Origin: an uncultured Roseicyclus sp.
GTDB taxonomy: Bacteria; Pseudomonadota; Alphaproteobacteria; Rhodobacterales; Rhodobacteraceae
Assembly (NCBI GenBank): GCA_947500415.1
Contig: CANMRT010000001.1
Span: 522,982-586,981 of the forward strand
Length of the DNA stretch: 64,000 bases
Reading direction: 5' to 3'
In this document: one piece after another, positions 1 through 8,963 of the stretch
How positions within the stretch are numbered: the first letter of the stretch is position 1
Layout of the letters: each line of letters opens with the position of its first letter
Translations under genes and position numbers: made by a program
Notes under the pieces: generated by a model
What the model saw: only the letters and a program-made list of their open reading frames with translations
Told to the model about the DNA's origin: nothing
Database searches by the model: none

Positions 1-38
1 AGAGCGTTGTCTGATGCGTTGCCGTTTATCGTTGCCAT
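1..38 (-). CDS. RTX/hemolysin-type calcium-binding protein, N-terminus only (partial)
   Basis: An ATG at 36-38 on the minus strand opens a frame reading MATINGNASDNA before it leaves the window. This resembles the usual start of secreted hemolysin-type calcium-binding proteins of Rhodobacteraceae, which begin MATI(N/T)GT.GND and continue into GGxGxDxxx repeats. Only 12 codons are visible, so the family call rests on the N-terminal signature alone. The ribosome-binding site is weak (AGGTCGAAG, about 11 bases upstream). The gene diverges from nothing in the window; the GMC oxidoreductase ends toward it, leaving about 136 bases (39-174) for its promoter. Confidence 0.45.
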   Translation of the reverse strand, partial: MATINGNASDNA

Positions 39-155
39 CTTGTCTGCTCACTTCGACCTTCAACGGCCGTTACTGGTTATTGCGGAAACCTAACCAGAAT
101 TGAGTGACAGGAATGGGGCGGCTATGCCCCGAATTATGACGAAAGCAAGGCATTT

Positions 156-169
156 GTATACAGGTATAC
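156..169. promoter_or_regulatory. Inverted repeat GTATAC-AG-GTATAC, candidate operator
   Basis: GTATAC occurs twice, separated by AG, giving a perfect 14-base inverted repeat in the 136-base gap between the GMC oxidoreductase stop and the RTX-like start. Such sites resemble operators of FadR-type GntR regulators. A second inverted repeat (CTGGTTA at 73-79, TAACCAG at 91-97) and a short GGGGC/GCCCC hairpin (115-130) lie nearer the RTX start. None is followed by a T-run, so they are not obvious terminators. Which regulator binds is unknown. Confidence 0.35.
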
Positions 170-174
170 GACGT

Positions 175-1800
175 TCAGGCAGCTGACATGGCCGCCTTTG
201 CATCTTCCAGGATCAGGTCTGAAGCCTTTTCCCCGATCATGATCGCGGGTGCATTTGTGTTCCCCGAAACGATCTCAGGCATGATCGAGCAATCGGCGAC
301 CCGCAGGCCGGTGATCCCATGTACCCTCAGCCGTTCATCCACCACAGCATCGCCACCTTGCCCCATCTTGCAGGTGCCGGTGGGGTGATAGATTGAGGCC
401 GTGTTGGACCGTGCCCAATCCAGGGTCGCATCGTAATCGTCGATGTCGAGGGAAGCGTGCGGCCGGTATTCCTCAGATATCTTTGAGGTCAGCGGTGCCT
501 GACGCGCAATCCGCCGCGCGATATTGACGCCGGCCACGATCGTCCGGCAATCCGTCTCGGTCGACAGGTAACGCGGGATGATCTTGGGGTATTCCCTTGG
601 CTTGGACGAGCTCAACCGGATTTCGCCGCGGCTTTCGGGGCGAAGTTGGCACACCGACATGGTGAAGGCCGAAAACTTGTCCGCTCCCTTCCCGGGGTTC
701 TCCGCCGAAAGCGGCTGAACGTGGAACTGGATATCCGGCGTTTCAAGGCTTTCGTTGGTGCGCATGAAGCCAGTCGCAAGGCTTGCGGCCATCGTCATGG
801 GGCCCGCCCTAAACATAAGATATTTCAAACCGATGCGGGCTTGGCCAAACAGACTGGAGACCTCGTCATTCAGGGTCGGCTCATTGCACTTGTAGACCAG
901 TCGCGCTTGCAGATGGTCCTGCATGTTCTTGCCTACACCGCCAAGGTCTTGGGCCACTTCGATCCCGTGCTCGGCCAGTTGCGCGCCTTCACCAATGCCC
1001 GACAGCATCAGCAGCTGGGGGGAATTTATGGCACCGCCCGAAAGGATCACCTCACGACCGGCCATGACTCGCTGCACCTGACCGCTTCGATCGGTGTATT
1101 CCACGCCAGTGGCACGCCGACCGTCTAGGATGATGCGATCAACCTGCGCATGCGTGACGATCTGAAGGTTTTCGCGACCGCGGGCAGGTTTGAGGTAGGC
1201 CACCGCTGCACTGCACCGCCGCCCATTCTTTGAGGTCAGCTGGAAGTAGCCAACGCCTTCTTGTTCGGCGCCGTTATAATCCGGATTGAACGGATAGCCC
1301 TCTGCTTGCGCGGCGGCGACCCATGCGTCGGTGATCGGGCGCTGGATGCGCATGTTGGAGACGGACAAGGGCCCTTCGTCTCCGTGGAACTCATCCGCGC
1401 CGCGTTCATTGCATTCCGCGCGCTTAAACAACGGCAGCACATCGTCCCAGCCCCAGCCGGAATTTCCCATCTGCCGCCAGCGGTCGTAGTCTTGCGGTTG
1501 TCCGCGAACGTAAAGCAGCCCGTTCAATGACGATGAGCCACCCAGAACCTTGCCGCGCGGCCATTCAATGGAGCGTCCGTTCAGGCCGGGATCAGGCTCG
1601 GTCTTGTAGCACCAATCGACCGTCGGATTGTGGATCGTTTTGAAATACCCGACCGGGATATGGATCCAAGGATTCCAATCTCGACCACCGGCTTCAAGCA
1701 GGATCACACGATTCTTTGGGTCTGCAGAAAGACGGTTGGCCAACACGCAGCCTGCTGATCCGGCGCCTACAACCACGTAGTCTGCTGAAAGTTCCGCCAT
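175..1800 (-). CDS. GMC-family FAD-dependent oxidoreductase (choline dehydrogenase-like)
   Basis: A 541-residue flavoenzyme that would oxidise an alcohol to the aldehyde or ketone, passing electrons to the respiratory chain or oxygen. The ATG at 1800 (MAELSADY) is chosen because GGAGGGGG lies just upstream and the FAD motif GAGSAG follows at once; an upstream in-frame ATG at 1887 would add 29 non-conserved residues. Visible features are the N-terminal Rossmann motif, the GMC signatures GKVLGGSSSLNG and GAINSPQLLMLSG, and the C-terminal HPTGTC and SGNTNAP segments carrying the catalytic His/Asn pair. No betB or betI is nearby, so choline need not be the substrate. It diverges from TRAP system 1, which suggests the imported compound may be its substrate (inference). 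Confidence 0.85.
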   Translation of the reverse strand: MAELSADYVVVGAGSAGCVLANRLSADPKNRVILLEAGGRDWNPWIHIPVGYFKTIHNPTVDWCYKTEPDPGLNGRSIEWPRGKVLGGSSSLNGLLYVRGQPQDYDRWRQMGNSGWGWDDVLPLFKRAECNERGADEFHGDEGPLSVSNMRIQRPITDAWVAAAQAEGYPFNPDYNGAEQEGVGYFQLTSKNGRRCSAAVAYLKPARGRENLQIVTHAQVDRIILDGRRATGVEYTDRSGQVQRVMAGREVILSGGAINSPQLLMLSGIGEGAQLAEHGIEVAQDLGGVGKNMQDHLQARLVYKCNEPTLNDEVSSLFGQARIGLKYLMFRAGPMTMAASLATGFMRTNESLETPDIQFHVQPLSAENPGKGADKFSAFTMSVCQLRPESRGEIRLSSSKPREYPKIIPRYLSTETDCRTIVAGVNIARRIARQAPLTSKISEEYRPHASLDIDDYDATLDWARSNTASIYHPTGTCKMGQGGDAVVDERLRVHGITGLRVADCSIMPEIVSGNTNAPAIMIGEKASDLILEDAKAAMSAA

Positions 1801-1821
1801 TTTTAGGCCCCCTCCGCATAG

Positions 1822-1834
1822 AATCGGTGCGATT
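1822..1834. promoter_or_regulatory. Inverted repeat AATCG-GTG-CGATT in the GMC/dctP intergenic region
   Basis: A 13-base imperfect palindrome sits in the 122-base region between the divergent GMC oxidoreductase and dctP starts, about 22 bases from the GMC start codon. An IclR regulator is encoded at the end of the adjacent TRAP operon, so this is a reasonable candidate operator. It is short enough that chance is a real alternative. Confidence 0.25.
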
Positions 1835-1922
1835 TGAAGTTTTTCCTTGCCAGCACGACCATAAGTTGAGCAAGATTGAGACCACAAGTATCAATTTCGC
1901 GCATTATTGGGAGGTAATGGAT

Positions 1923-3155
1923 ATGAAGGCTTCAAAAGTCCTCAGCCAGGTTTCGCGCAGAGACTTGATGAAACTGACCGGGACCTATGGTCTGTCGTCG
2001 GTCATGATGGGTGCAGCAACGCTGACCGGTGCGGTCACTTTGCCGTCTTTGGCCCGCGCGGTCGAGTCCACATATGATCGTCGCTACGGCACAACGGCCC
2101 GCTACGAGCTTAAGATGGGGGCTGCTGGCTTTAACCAGCGCAACCTTCTGATCGAGCGCGCAGGCGTTCTGGAATTCGCCCGCGACCTTGAAGAGCGCAC
2201 CGACGGCGAAATCCGCATGGAGTTCATCGGCGACAACCAGATCTGTGGTCAGCTGAACTGCCTTGAGCGTGCTCAGCTGGGTGTCGTCGACTTCTACTCG
2301 GCATCCACGCAGAACTCTGCAGGCTCCGCGCCTTACCTCAACGTTCTCGACTACGCCTACATGTTCCGCTCCCGCGCGGATCAGTACCACTTCCTCTACA
2401 GCCCGGAATCCATGCGCCTCCTCCGCGAGCCGCTGGAAAGCCGTCACGGTGTGAAGTTCCTCTTCAGCCACGCAGAACTGCGCGGCCTGCAGATGGGCGC
2501 ATCGTTCCAGGATCGTGAAACTGTCACGACGCTGGAAGAGCTGTTCGGCACGCGTAACCGTGTGACCGGTACGCAGCTTGGCCGTATCGCCATGAACCTG
2601 ATGAACCTCAACCCAACGCCGATCGCGTGGGAAGAGACCCTCGACGGTCTACGTCAGGGCCTTGTCGATGGTGCAGAAACCTGGGCCTCCGCTGTGGCTT
2701 ACGCCAACATGAGCCCTGTGGTCAGCCAGTCGGTCGACCTGAAGTTCTTCTGCGGTACTGAACACACCGGCATGAACGCCGAATTGTTCGACAGCCTCGA
2801 GCCACACCTTCAGGACGCCATCATGGAATCCGCGTACTTCACGCAGGTTCATGTGCAGGCAGCCAACGAAGCCGCTCTGGTCAACACTGTCGGCTTCACG
2901 GATCCGCCGATGCCCGGCACGATCTTCGCCGAGAACAACGTGCGTGTTGCACGTCTTGGTGACGACCAGATCCAGATCGCCCGTGAGATGTGCTCGCCCG
3001 AGTACAACCCCGAGCCCTGGGCCGAATGGCGCGAGCGTCTCAACAACTGGGCCGGTGGCGCTGATACCTACCAAGAAATCTTCGACATCGCGCGCCAGAT
3101 CCCTGAGGATACGCTGGCCGAGAACGTCGAGCCTCGTCGTTGGTGGCGCGGCTGA
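1923..3155 (+). CDS. dctP: TRAP transporter solute-binding protein, DctP family (system 1)
   Basis: The periplasmic ligand-binding subunit (410 aa) of a tripartite ATP-independent transporter. The N-terminus has a twin-arginine-type signal (SRRDLMK followed by a hydrophobic stretch ending LPSLARA), so export by Tat is likely. The segment around PTPIAWEETLDGLRQGLVDG is the family's conserved ligand-binding/hinge region. The ATG at 1923 is preferred because GGGAGG lies 8 bases upstream; the ATG at 1917 is too close to it. dctQ and dctM follow on the same strand after a 219-base gap. Ligand unknown; DctP proteins usually bind carboxylates. Confidence 0.88.
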   Translation: MKASKVLSQVSRRDLMKLTGTYGLSSVMMGAATLTGAVTLPSLARAVESTYDRRYGTTARYELKMGAAGFNQRNLLIERAGVLEFARDLEERTDGEIRMEFIGDNQICGQLNCLERAQLGVVDFYSASTQNSAGSAPYLNVLDYAYMFRSRADQYHFLYSPESMRLLREPLESRHGVKFLFSHAELRGLQMGASFQDRETVTTLEELFGTRNRVTGTQLGRIAMNLMNLNPTPIAWEETLDGLRQGLVDGAETWASAVAYANMSPVVSQSVDLKFFCGTEHTGMNAELFDSLEPHLQDAIMESAYFTQVHVQAANEAALVNTVGFTDPPMPGTIFAENNVRVARLGDDQIQIAREMCSPEYNPEPWAEWRERLNNWAGGADTYQEIFDIARQIPEDTLAENVEPRRWWRG

Positions 3156-3188
3156 TCCGTCCCTTCGGATCATACCTGACCTGATTGA

Positions 3189-3220
3189 CGGCGGCCTCCA
3201 TTTCAAATGGCGGGCCGCCG
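3189..3220 (+). promoter_or_regulatory. Strong intergenic hairpin between dctP and dctQ
   Basis: CGGCGGCC (3189-3196) pairs perfectly with GGCCGCCG (3213-3220), and CCATTT/AAATGG adds an inner stem. It lies 33 bases after the dctP stop and is followed by CTTTCCCC rather than a clean T-run. Such hairpins commonly stabilise or partly terminate transcripts so that the binding protein is made in excess over the membrane subunits; that role is inferred. Confidence 0.55.
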
Positions 3221-3374
3221 CTTTCCCCTAAGCAGACGCGCACGCCTCATACGACCTGAAGACAAATGAGCGTTTTTCGATAAGCTCGGTGATCAGGGCT
3301 TTTCAAAGAACGATCAAAGCGGGGAACCACAAAAAACCCTGCACATAATAACTTTCAATCGCCGGGAGGGGCCG

Positions 3375-4085
3375 ATGGGAGATATCTTCAACGGTATCGG
3401 GGAGATACTTGCAGCTTTCGCAGATGGCGACAGCTGGATGATCAGCGAGGCTTTGGATGCCAGCGGGGCCTGGGCCCTGGGGTTGGCCATTTTGCTGATC
3501 GGCGGCTTCATCATCATGATGATCTATCGCTTCGTGCCATTCATCGAACGCCATTTGGAAGGCTATGTGATGGTGATCTCGTATCTCACCATCGGTGGCA
3601 TCATCTTCTTCGGTGTGATCCAGCGTTTCGTGCCCGGTATGCTGGGAATGGACTTCTCCAACACGCCTGAATGGCTACGACCCTGGCCTTGGACGACAAC
3701 GCTTCCGCCGTTCCTGTTCCTTGTGATGACCTGGGTTGGGTGCAGCTACAATGTGAAGCTGCGCACGCACCTTGCGTTCAGTGAATTCCGCACCAACCTG
3801 CCGCGCATTGGTCAGATGTTCATGCTGACCGTGGACGCAATCCTTTGGATCGGATTCTCGTGGGTTGTGATCGTCACCGGTAGCCGGATCGTTGCCAACG
3901 CGGCCTCAAACTTCCAGCTGGTGCCGGGCATGAACAATTACATGCAGTGGTGGTTCATCCTTGCAGTGCCGGTATCGTTCATCTTCCTTGTTGCGCGCGT
4001 GATGGAAAACTGGCTCGAAGACGCCCGTAATTTCCGGTCCGGTGACGAGATTATCAAGCAAGCCGTGATCGGGGGTGACGCATGA
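3375..4085 (+). CDS. dctQ: TRAP transporter small permease, DctQ family (system 1)
   Basis: A 236-residue integral membrane protein, the small permease of TRAP system 1. Hydrophobic segments appear near residues 30-60, 60-85, 110-130, 145-170 and 185-205, slightly more than the four helices of a minimal DctQ, so there may be an N-terminal extension. GGGAGGGG precedes the ATG. The stop overlaps the dctM start by four bases (ATGA), indicating translational coupling. Confidence 0.82.
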   Translation: MGDIFNGIGEILAAFADGDSWMISEALDASGAWALGLAILLIGGFIIMMIYRFVPFIERHLEGYVMVISYLTIGGIIFFGVIQRFVPGMLGMDFSNTPEWLRPWPWTTTLPPFLFLVMTWVGCSYNVKLRTHLAFSEFRTNLPRIGQMFMLTVDAILWIGFSWVVIVTGSRIVANAASNFQLVPGMNNYMQWWFILAVPVSFIFLVARVMENWLEDARNFRSGDEIIKQAVIGGDA

Positions 4086-5461
4086 CCGACGGTACAATCA
4101 TCACCCTGCTGTCGCTGGGCGTGACGTTCCTGTTCATGATGGGCGTGCCCGTCTTCCTTGTTATCGGCTACTGGGTCATCGGCATGTCGTTCGTGCTGGG
4201 CCTGCCGCTCGACAATATCGCGGCTGCACTCAGCCGTGTGTTCACCGACGGCTTCGCGCTTTTGGCCATGCCGCTCTTCATTTTGACCGGTGATCTCATC
4301 AACCGTTCGGGCATCGCAAGGCGATTAACCGATTACGCCTATGCCTGTCTGGGTTGGATACGGGGCGGCCTAGCTATGGCGGCCCTCGGCGCTTGCGGCC
4401 TGTTCGCAGCCATCTCGGGCTCCAACTCGGCCACCACCGCAACCATCGGCTCCATGCTTCACCCGGAAATGGTGAAGGGCGGCTATGATGAACGCTTCTC
4501 GGCCGCCACCGCGGCTGCGGGCGGTACCGTGGGTATCATCATCCCGCCGTCGATCATCTTCATCGTCTACGGCTTCCTGATGAACCTGCCGATCTCAGAC
4601 CTCTTCGTGGCGGGTATCATCCCCGGCTCGCTGATGGTTCTGGCCATGATGCTGGCGTGCTTCCTCGTCTGCTTCAAAAACAAGTGGGGCCATATCATCA
4701 ACCTCGACATCATCCGCGTGATGAAGACGGGGGTTGGCGCATGGTTGGGCTTCTTCGCCATCGGCCTTGTGCTTTGGGGCATCTACACCGGCAAATTCTC
4801 CCCAACCGAGGCGGCTGGTGTGACCGTGGGCTTCTGCGTGATCGTGGGCTTCTTGTGCCTGGCCATCACCAAGATCGTCTCGCTGAGCAATCCGGGCTTT
4901 GCCACACGCGAAGATCGCCCGGTGGATGAGCGTGGCTTCGGCGGCATGCTGGTTGTGAACGGCTTCGGCCCGCTGGAGCTTCCCTCCATCACCATGCGGT
5001 CGGCCCAGATCACTGGCATCCTTGCGCCACTGATCGCCGTGTCGGTGGTGATGCAGCAGATCCTTTCGGTTCTGGGGGCCCAGGCGTTCCTGACCGAATT
5101 CGTGACCTCGATGGGCGGCTACTACGCGGTTCTGTTCACCGCCATGGCCATCGTCTTTGTCTGCGGCATGGTTCTGGAATCGCTTCCGGTGACGATCATC
5201 CTCGCACCTATTCTCGCGCCAATCGCCCACGATATCGGCGTAGAGCCTGTGCAATTTGCGGTGATCTTTCTGGTCGGTGCGTCGATTGGTTTCATCACGC
5301 CGCCCTACGGTCTGAACCTCTACGTCGCATCAGGCGTAACCGGGGTGCCATACTTCAGACTGCTGCGCTATACGTGGCCCTATCTGATCTCGCTGATCAC
5401 GATTTGGATCATTGTGGCTCTGGTACCGTCGCTCTCGACGATGCTGTTGCCGGATCTCTAA
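4082..5461 (+). CDS. dctM: TRAP transporter large permease, DctM family (system 1)
   Basis: A 459-residue membrane protein forming the ion-coupled translocation pathway. Family hallmarks are the repeated loops containing SGSNSATTATIG and IIPPSIIFIVYG in the first half and FITPPYGLNLY in the second. A hydrophilic stretch near residues 275-300 (FATREDRPVDERGFGG) makes it somewhat longer than the usual 425-430 residues. It overlaps dctQ by 4 bases and is followed 10 bases later by the IclR gene, so all four genes probably form one transcript. Confidence 0.9.
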   Translation: MTDGTIITLLSLGVTFLFMMGVPVFLVIGYWVIGMSFVLGLPLDNIAAALSRVFTDGFALLAMPLFILTGDLINRSGIARRLTDYAYACLGWIRGGLAMAALGACGLFAAISGSNSATTATIGSMLHPEMVKGGYDERFSAATAAAGGTVGIIIPPSIIFIVYGFLMNLPISDLFVAGIIPGSLMVLAMMLACFLVCFKNKWGHIINLDIIRVMKTGVGAWLGFFAIGLVLWGIYTGKFSPTEAAGVTVGFCVIVGFLCLAITKIVSLSNPGFATREDRPVDERGFGGMLVVNGFGPLELPSITMRSAQITGILAPLIAVSVVMQQILSVLGAQAFLTEFVTSMGGYYAVLFTAMAIVFVCGMVLESLPVTIILAPILAPIAHDIGVEPVQFAVIFLVGASIGFITPPYGLNLYVASGVTGVPYFRLLRYTWPYLISLITIWIIVALVPSLSTMLLPDL

Positions 5462-5471
5462 GGAGGGGCCC

Positions 5472-6248
5472 ATGGACGGAGACCGTCCACGCGAAACCAT
5501 ACCAACCAACCTCCGGCTCCTGATGGTGCTGGAGGAGGTGGCGCGCGCCGGTGTTCCCGTGACCCCAACCGAGGTGAACGCACATCTCGACTTGCCCAAA
5601 CCCACCATCCACCGGCTGTTCTCTACGCTGGAAGATGAGGGTTTTTTGCAACGTGACATGGACGGGCGGACCTATTCGCCCGGCCCCCGCCTTCGGACCC
5701 TTGCAGCGTCGATCCTGTCGTCACTGCGTATCCGTACGGCGCGCCAGGCGATCCTCAAACGGCTGAGCCGCGAGATTGGGGAGACCTGCAACATCGCGCT
5801 GCCTGACCGTGACGCGATGATCTATCTTGAGCGTGTCGAAACCGAATGGCCCCTGCGCATCCAGCTACCTCAAGGCACGCGTGTGCCGTTCCATTGCACA
5901 GCGTCGGGCAAGATGTATCTTAGCTCGCTCGCGCCGAACCACCTGCAACGCTACCTCAACGCCACCACGCTTACCGGCCAGACCGACAACTCGATCACAG
6001 ACCGCGCCGCGTTGATGGCAGAGTTGGATGAGGTCAAACGCAACGGCTACGCGCTTGACCGCGAAGAATTCATGCAAGACATGATCGCGCTTGCCGTGCC
6101 CATCCACGAGGCGAACGGACGCCTCATGGCGACGCTATCGTTCCATGCCCCCACGCAGCGTTTCGACACCGCCCGCGCGGTTGAGTATGTTGGAGCCTTG
6201 CGTGAAGCCTCGTCCGAGCTTTCGCTGCTCGTTGAAGGTGAGCACTAA
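5472..6248 (+). CDS. IclR family transcriptional regulator
   Basis: A 258-residue regulator with an N-terminal winged helix-turn-helix (about 10-75, including VTPTEVNAHLDLPKPTIHRLFSTL written here in part as LPKPTIHRLF) and a C-terminal IclR effector domain (about 85-250; HCTASGKMYLS and GYALDREEF are typical). The ATG at 5472 follows AAGGAGGGG with good spacing. Position at the end of the dctPQM operon suggests it controls uptake of that transporter's substrate, and perhaps the divergent GMC gene. IclR proteins often respond to aromatic acids, carboxylates or their breakdown products. Confidence 0.87.
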   Translation: MDGDRPRETIPTNLRLLMVLEEVARAGVPVTPTEVNAHLDLPKPTIHRLFSTLEDEGFLQRDMDGRTYSPGPRLRTLAASILSSLRIRTARQAILKRLSREIGETCNIALPDRDAMIYLERVETEWPLRIQLPQGTRVPFHCTASGKMYLSSLAPNHLQRYLNATTLTGQTDNSITDRAALMAELDEVKRNGYALDREEFMQDMIALAVPIHEANGRLMATLSFHAPTQRFDTARAVEYVGALREASSELSLLVEGEH

Positions 6249-6289
6249 GCCCGCATTCGGCACATCACTGTACGATAGGCTGCCGCGCA

Positions 6290-8170
6290 TCAACTGACAG
6301 GCATGCCCTTCACGCGCCCCAGCCGCTTCAACGCTGCGATCCGAAAAGGAGCATTGGCCGCGCCGTATCCGTTGTAGGGCCCGCGGCGTTCCACGACTTC
6401 AAAGAACGCACCGTTGGCAAAAGGCCGGGAATAGAGCTGGAAAAATTCTGACGATCCGTCGCTATCGTACAGGATGTTGGCATCAGCCATCGCGGAAAGG
6501 CGGCCGGCATCCAAATCAAACCGCGCCGCCAAGTCCGTGTAGTAGTTTTCAGGGATTGGCAGCGGGTCAAATCCCCGCTCTCGCAAGGCCATTGCCGATG
6601 CAAAAATGTCGTCGGTTGCGAAGGCCACATGCTGAACTGAGGCGCCAAAGCTATCAGCCAGAAACCCGCCGGCCAGAGTGCGATGGGTTTCGGCCCCGTT
6701 AAGGGTGATCCGAAAGCTACCGTCAGGCGACGACAACGCTTGCGACCTTACAAGCCCGTCGGGGTCGATCACATCCACCATCGGCTCTTTCACCATTCCG
6801 AACAGAGAGGTGTAAAACAGCGACCACGATAACATTTCGTCATACCCCATGGTCTGGGCCACGTGATCTACTCGCGTAAGCCCCGCGGATTCATCGGGGG
6901 GTGCAGTTCTTTCGAACTCAACCTTCCAAACGTCGCTAAACGCTTCATCGACGAAGTGCATGACAGACCCGCCAAGGCCATGGATGGCAGGGATGTCCAG
7001 CTCAGCATCGGCGCGGGCTTGATCGAACGATGCCGAGCCCAGGGCCACGGCGCGCTGCAAGGTCTCTGACGCAGATGACACGCGCAGTCCCAAATCGCAG
7101 ATATTCGTTCCGCGGGTCACAAAGGCATTGTCGGCGTGCCCCTGCATCTCAGCGTTAAGTAAGACACGGATGTTGCCTTGCTTCCAAAGGGACAGCGCTT
7201 TGGTCTTGTGCTCCGCGCGTCGTTCGAAGCCGAGCGTCTGCAATAGACACCCGAGGGCCTTGGCCTCCGCGCCGCGTGTCGCGAACTCTACGAATTCGAC
7301 GCCTTCAGGCGGGGTTGGCTTAGGCATTGCAGGAAAGTCGAAAGACAGGCTTGGTTCGGCCCTACGCACACCATCCAAAAGGTTCAGAAGCGATCTTTTT
7401 CCCGCAGATGAAATCTGCCGCGCCGGGCCGCCTCGGAATTGGTCATTGAAGATTTCGAGGCTAATGGGGCCAGCATACCCCGTCGCCATAACAGCGCGCA
7501 TGAAACCTGGTACATCCAGATCGCCCTCCCCCGGCATGTTACGGAAATGCCGGGACCAATAAAGCAGGTCCATGTCGATCCGTGGGGCATCCGCAAGTTG
7601 CACGAAAAAGATGCGGTTTCCGGGGATGCGACGGATGGTTTCGGGGTCAATGCCACGCCCCAGCGTGTGAAAGCTATCCAAAATCAAGCCGACATTCGGG
7701 TGGTCAGCACGACGCACGATCTCCCACGCGTCTCGGTGGTCGTCGACGTATTGCCCCCAGGCGAGCGCCTCATACCCGATCCTCAGGCCACGCTTCGCAG
7801 CCCTTTCCCCAAGTTCTGCGAAATCGTCAGCGGCGCGGTCTATGCCGCCCAATGCGTCGGGATGCACGGACGAGCAGACAAGAACGAGATCGCAACCAAG
7901 CTCTTGCATTAAGTCGAATTTTCGTTCGGCCCGATCAAAGGCTTTGCGGCGAAGGTCGCCCGGCAATCCTTCGAAATCGCGAAATGGCTGGAACAACATC
8001 AGGTCAAGTCCCGCGTCGCGCACAAGTGCGCCGACCTCGCGTGGGGTACGTGTGTCTGCGATGAAATCTTGCTCGAAAATCTCGATGCCGTCGAAGCCCG
8101 CGTTGGCGATGGCCTCAATCTTGTCCTCCAAAGTGCCCGAGATGGATACAGTTGCGATGCCCAGTTTCAT
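6290..8170 (-). CDS. quiC: 3-dehydroshikimate dehydratase, QuiC type (sugar phosphate isomerase-like + HPPD-like VOC fusion)
   Basis: A 626-residue fusion. Residues 1-280 are an AP-endonuclease-2/xylose-isomerase-like TIM barrel with candidate metal ligands in GYEALAWG (Glu), LILDSFH (Asp, His) and SLEIFND (Glu). Residues 300-620 are a vicinal-oxygen-chelate domain like 4-hydroxyphenylpyruvate dioxygenase, with a His-His-Glu set in VDHVAQ, VQHVAFATDD and FFEVVERR. This architecture and length match QuiC1-type enzymes that turn 3-dehydroshikimate into protocatechuate in quinate/shikimate breakdown. It is the last gene of a minus-strand operon and starts 7 bases after the aldolase stop. Specificity is inferred from architecture. 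Confidence 0.75.
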   Translation of the reverse strand: MKLGIATVSISGTLEDKIEAIANAGFDGIEIFEQDFIADTRTPREVGALVRDAGLDLMLFQPFRDFEGLPGDLRRKAFDRAERKFDLMQELGCDLVLVCSSVHPDALGGIDRAADDFAELGERAAKRGLRIGYEALAWGQYVDDHRDAWEIVRRADHPNVGLILDSFHTLGRGIDPETIRRIPGNRIFFVQLADAPRIDMDLLYWSRHFRNMPGEGDLDVPGFMRAVMATGYAGPISLEIFNDQFRGGPARQISSAGKRSLLNLLDGVRRAEPSLSFDFPAMPKPTPPEGVEFVEFATRGAEAKALGCLLQTLGFERRAEHKTKALSLWKQGNIRVLLNAEMQGHADNAFVTRGTNICDLGLRVSSASETLQRAVALGSASFDQARADAELDIPAIHGLGGSVMHFVDEAFSDVWKVEFERTAPPDESAGLTRVDHVAQTMGYDEMLSWSLFYTSLFGMVKEPMVDVIDPDGLVRSQALSSPDGSFRITLNGAETHRTLAGGFLADSFGASVQHVAFATDDIFASAMALRERGFDPLPIPENYYTDLAARFDLDAGRLSAMADANILYDSDGSSEFFQLYSRPFANGAFFEVVERRGPYNGYGAANAPFRIAALKRLGRVKGMPVS

Positions 8171-8177
8171 CGACGTC

Positions 8178-8939
8178 TCAGAATTGATTTCGCAGAGTGG
8201 CCGTTGCCTCCGCCAGCATCACCAGATCAACCCCGACCGCCGTAATAACGGAACCCAGTGCGATGTAGCGCTTCGCGTCCTCTGCGTTCAGAGCCATGAT
8301 CCCGATGGGTACATTCAGCGCCTTGAGGCGCCCAAACGCGGTTTCGATCACCGCTACCACATCAGGATGGGTCATCTGCCCGCGCAGGCCCATGGATGCG
8401 CTCAGATCCGCAGGCCCGATGAAAACGGCATCGACGCCATCAGTGGTGGCAATCGCCTCCAATTCTTCCATCGCCTCGATGGTTTCGACTTGCACGATCA
8501 GACACAGCTCTTCCTCGGCACGATCGAAATAATCATCGACCTTCCCGTACCGGGTGGCGCGGGTCATGCCCGCCATGCCACGGATGCCTTGGGGGCCATA
8601 ACGCATGGCGCGCACGGCATCTTCGGCCTCAGCAGCCGACTGCACATAAGGCACCAAAAACGTCTGTGCGCCCATATCCAGCAGCCGCTTGAACAGCGTC
8701 GGATCGTTAGTTGCAGGCCGCACAAGGGCCGATACCTCTGGCGTCTGGCCAATGGCTTGCAGGGCAGGCAGAACCTCGACCGCCTCAACCGCCGAATGCT
8801 CGCAATCCACCAGCACCCAGTCAAAACCCGCACCGCCCAACATTTCAGGCACGGTGTTGCCGCCAATCGTATTCCACAGCCCGATCTGGCTGCGTCGCTC
8901 CTGAAGGGCAGCCTTGAAGTGGTTCTTGGGCAGGTCCAT
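8178..8939 (-). CDS. HpcH/HpaI family aldolase
   Basis: A 253-residue class II-type pyruvate aldolase that would cleave a 4-hydroxy-2-oxo acid into pyruvate and an aldehyde. Signature segments are a catalytic Arg near RPATN, metal ligands in QVETIEAMEELEAI (Glu) and VFIGPADLSASMG (Asp), and the general fold of HpaI/GarL/RhmA. The ATG at 8939 follows GGAGG with proper spacing; an upstream ATG at 8951 lacks one. It lies between TRAP system 2 and quiC in one operon, so it probably acts on a compound brought in by that transporter. The exact substrate cannot be read from sequence. Confidence 0.82.
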   Translation of the reverse strand: MDLPKNHFKAALQERRSQIGLWNTIGGNTVPEMLGGAGFDWVLVDCEHSAVEAVEVLPALQAIGQTPEVSALVRPATNDPTLFKRLLDMGAQTFLVPYVQSAAEAEDAVRAMRYGPQGIRGMAGMTRATRYGKVDDYFDRAEEELCLIVQVETIEAMEELEAIATTDGVDAVFIGPADLSASMGLRGQMTHPDVVAVIETAFGRLKALNVPIGIMALNAEDAKRYIALGSVITAVGVDLVMLAEATATLRNQF

Positions 8940-8963
8940 CGGGGCCTCCATGTTCAGGGTGGT

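Noticed and set aside
115-130. GGGGC/GCCCC hairpin as terminator of the GMC gene
   Set aside because: Five-base stem with no T-run on the minus strand.
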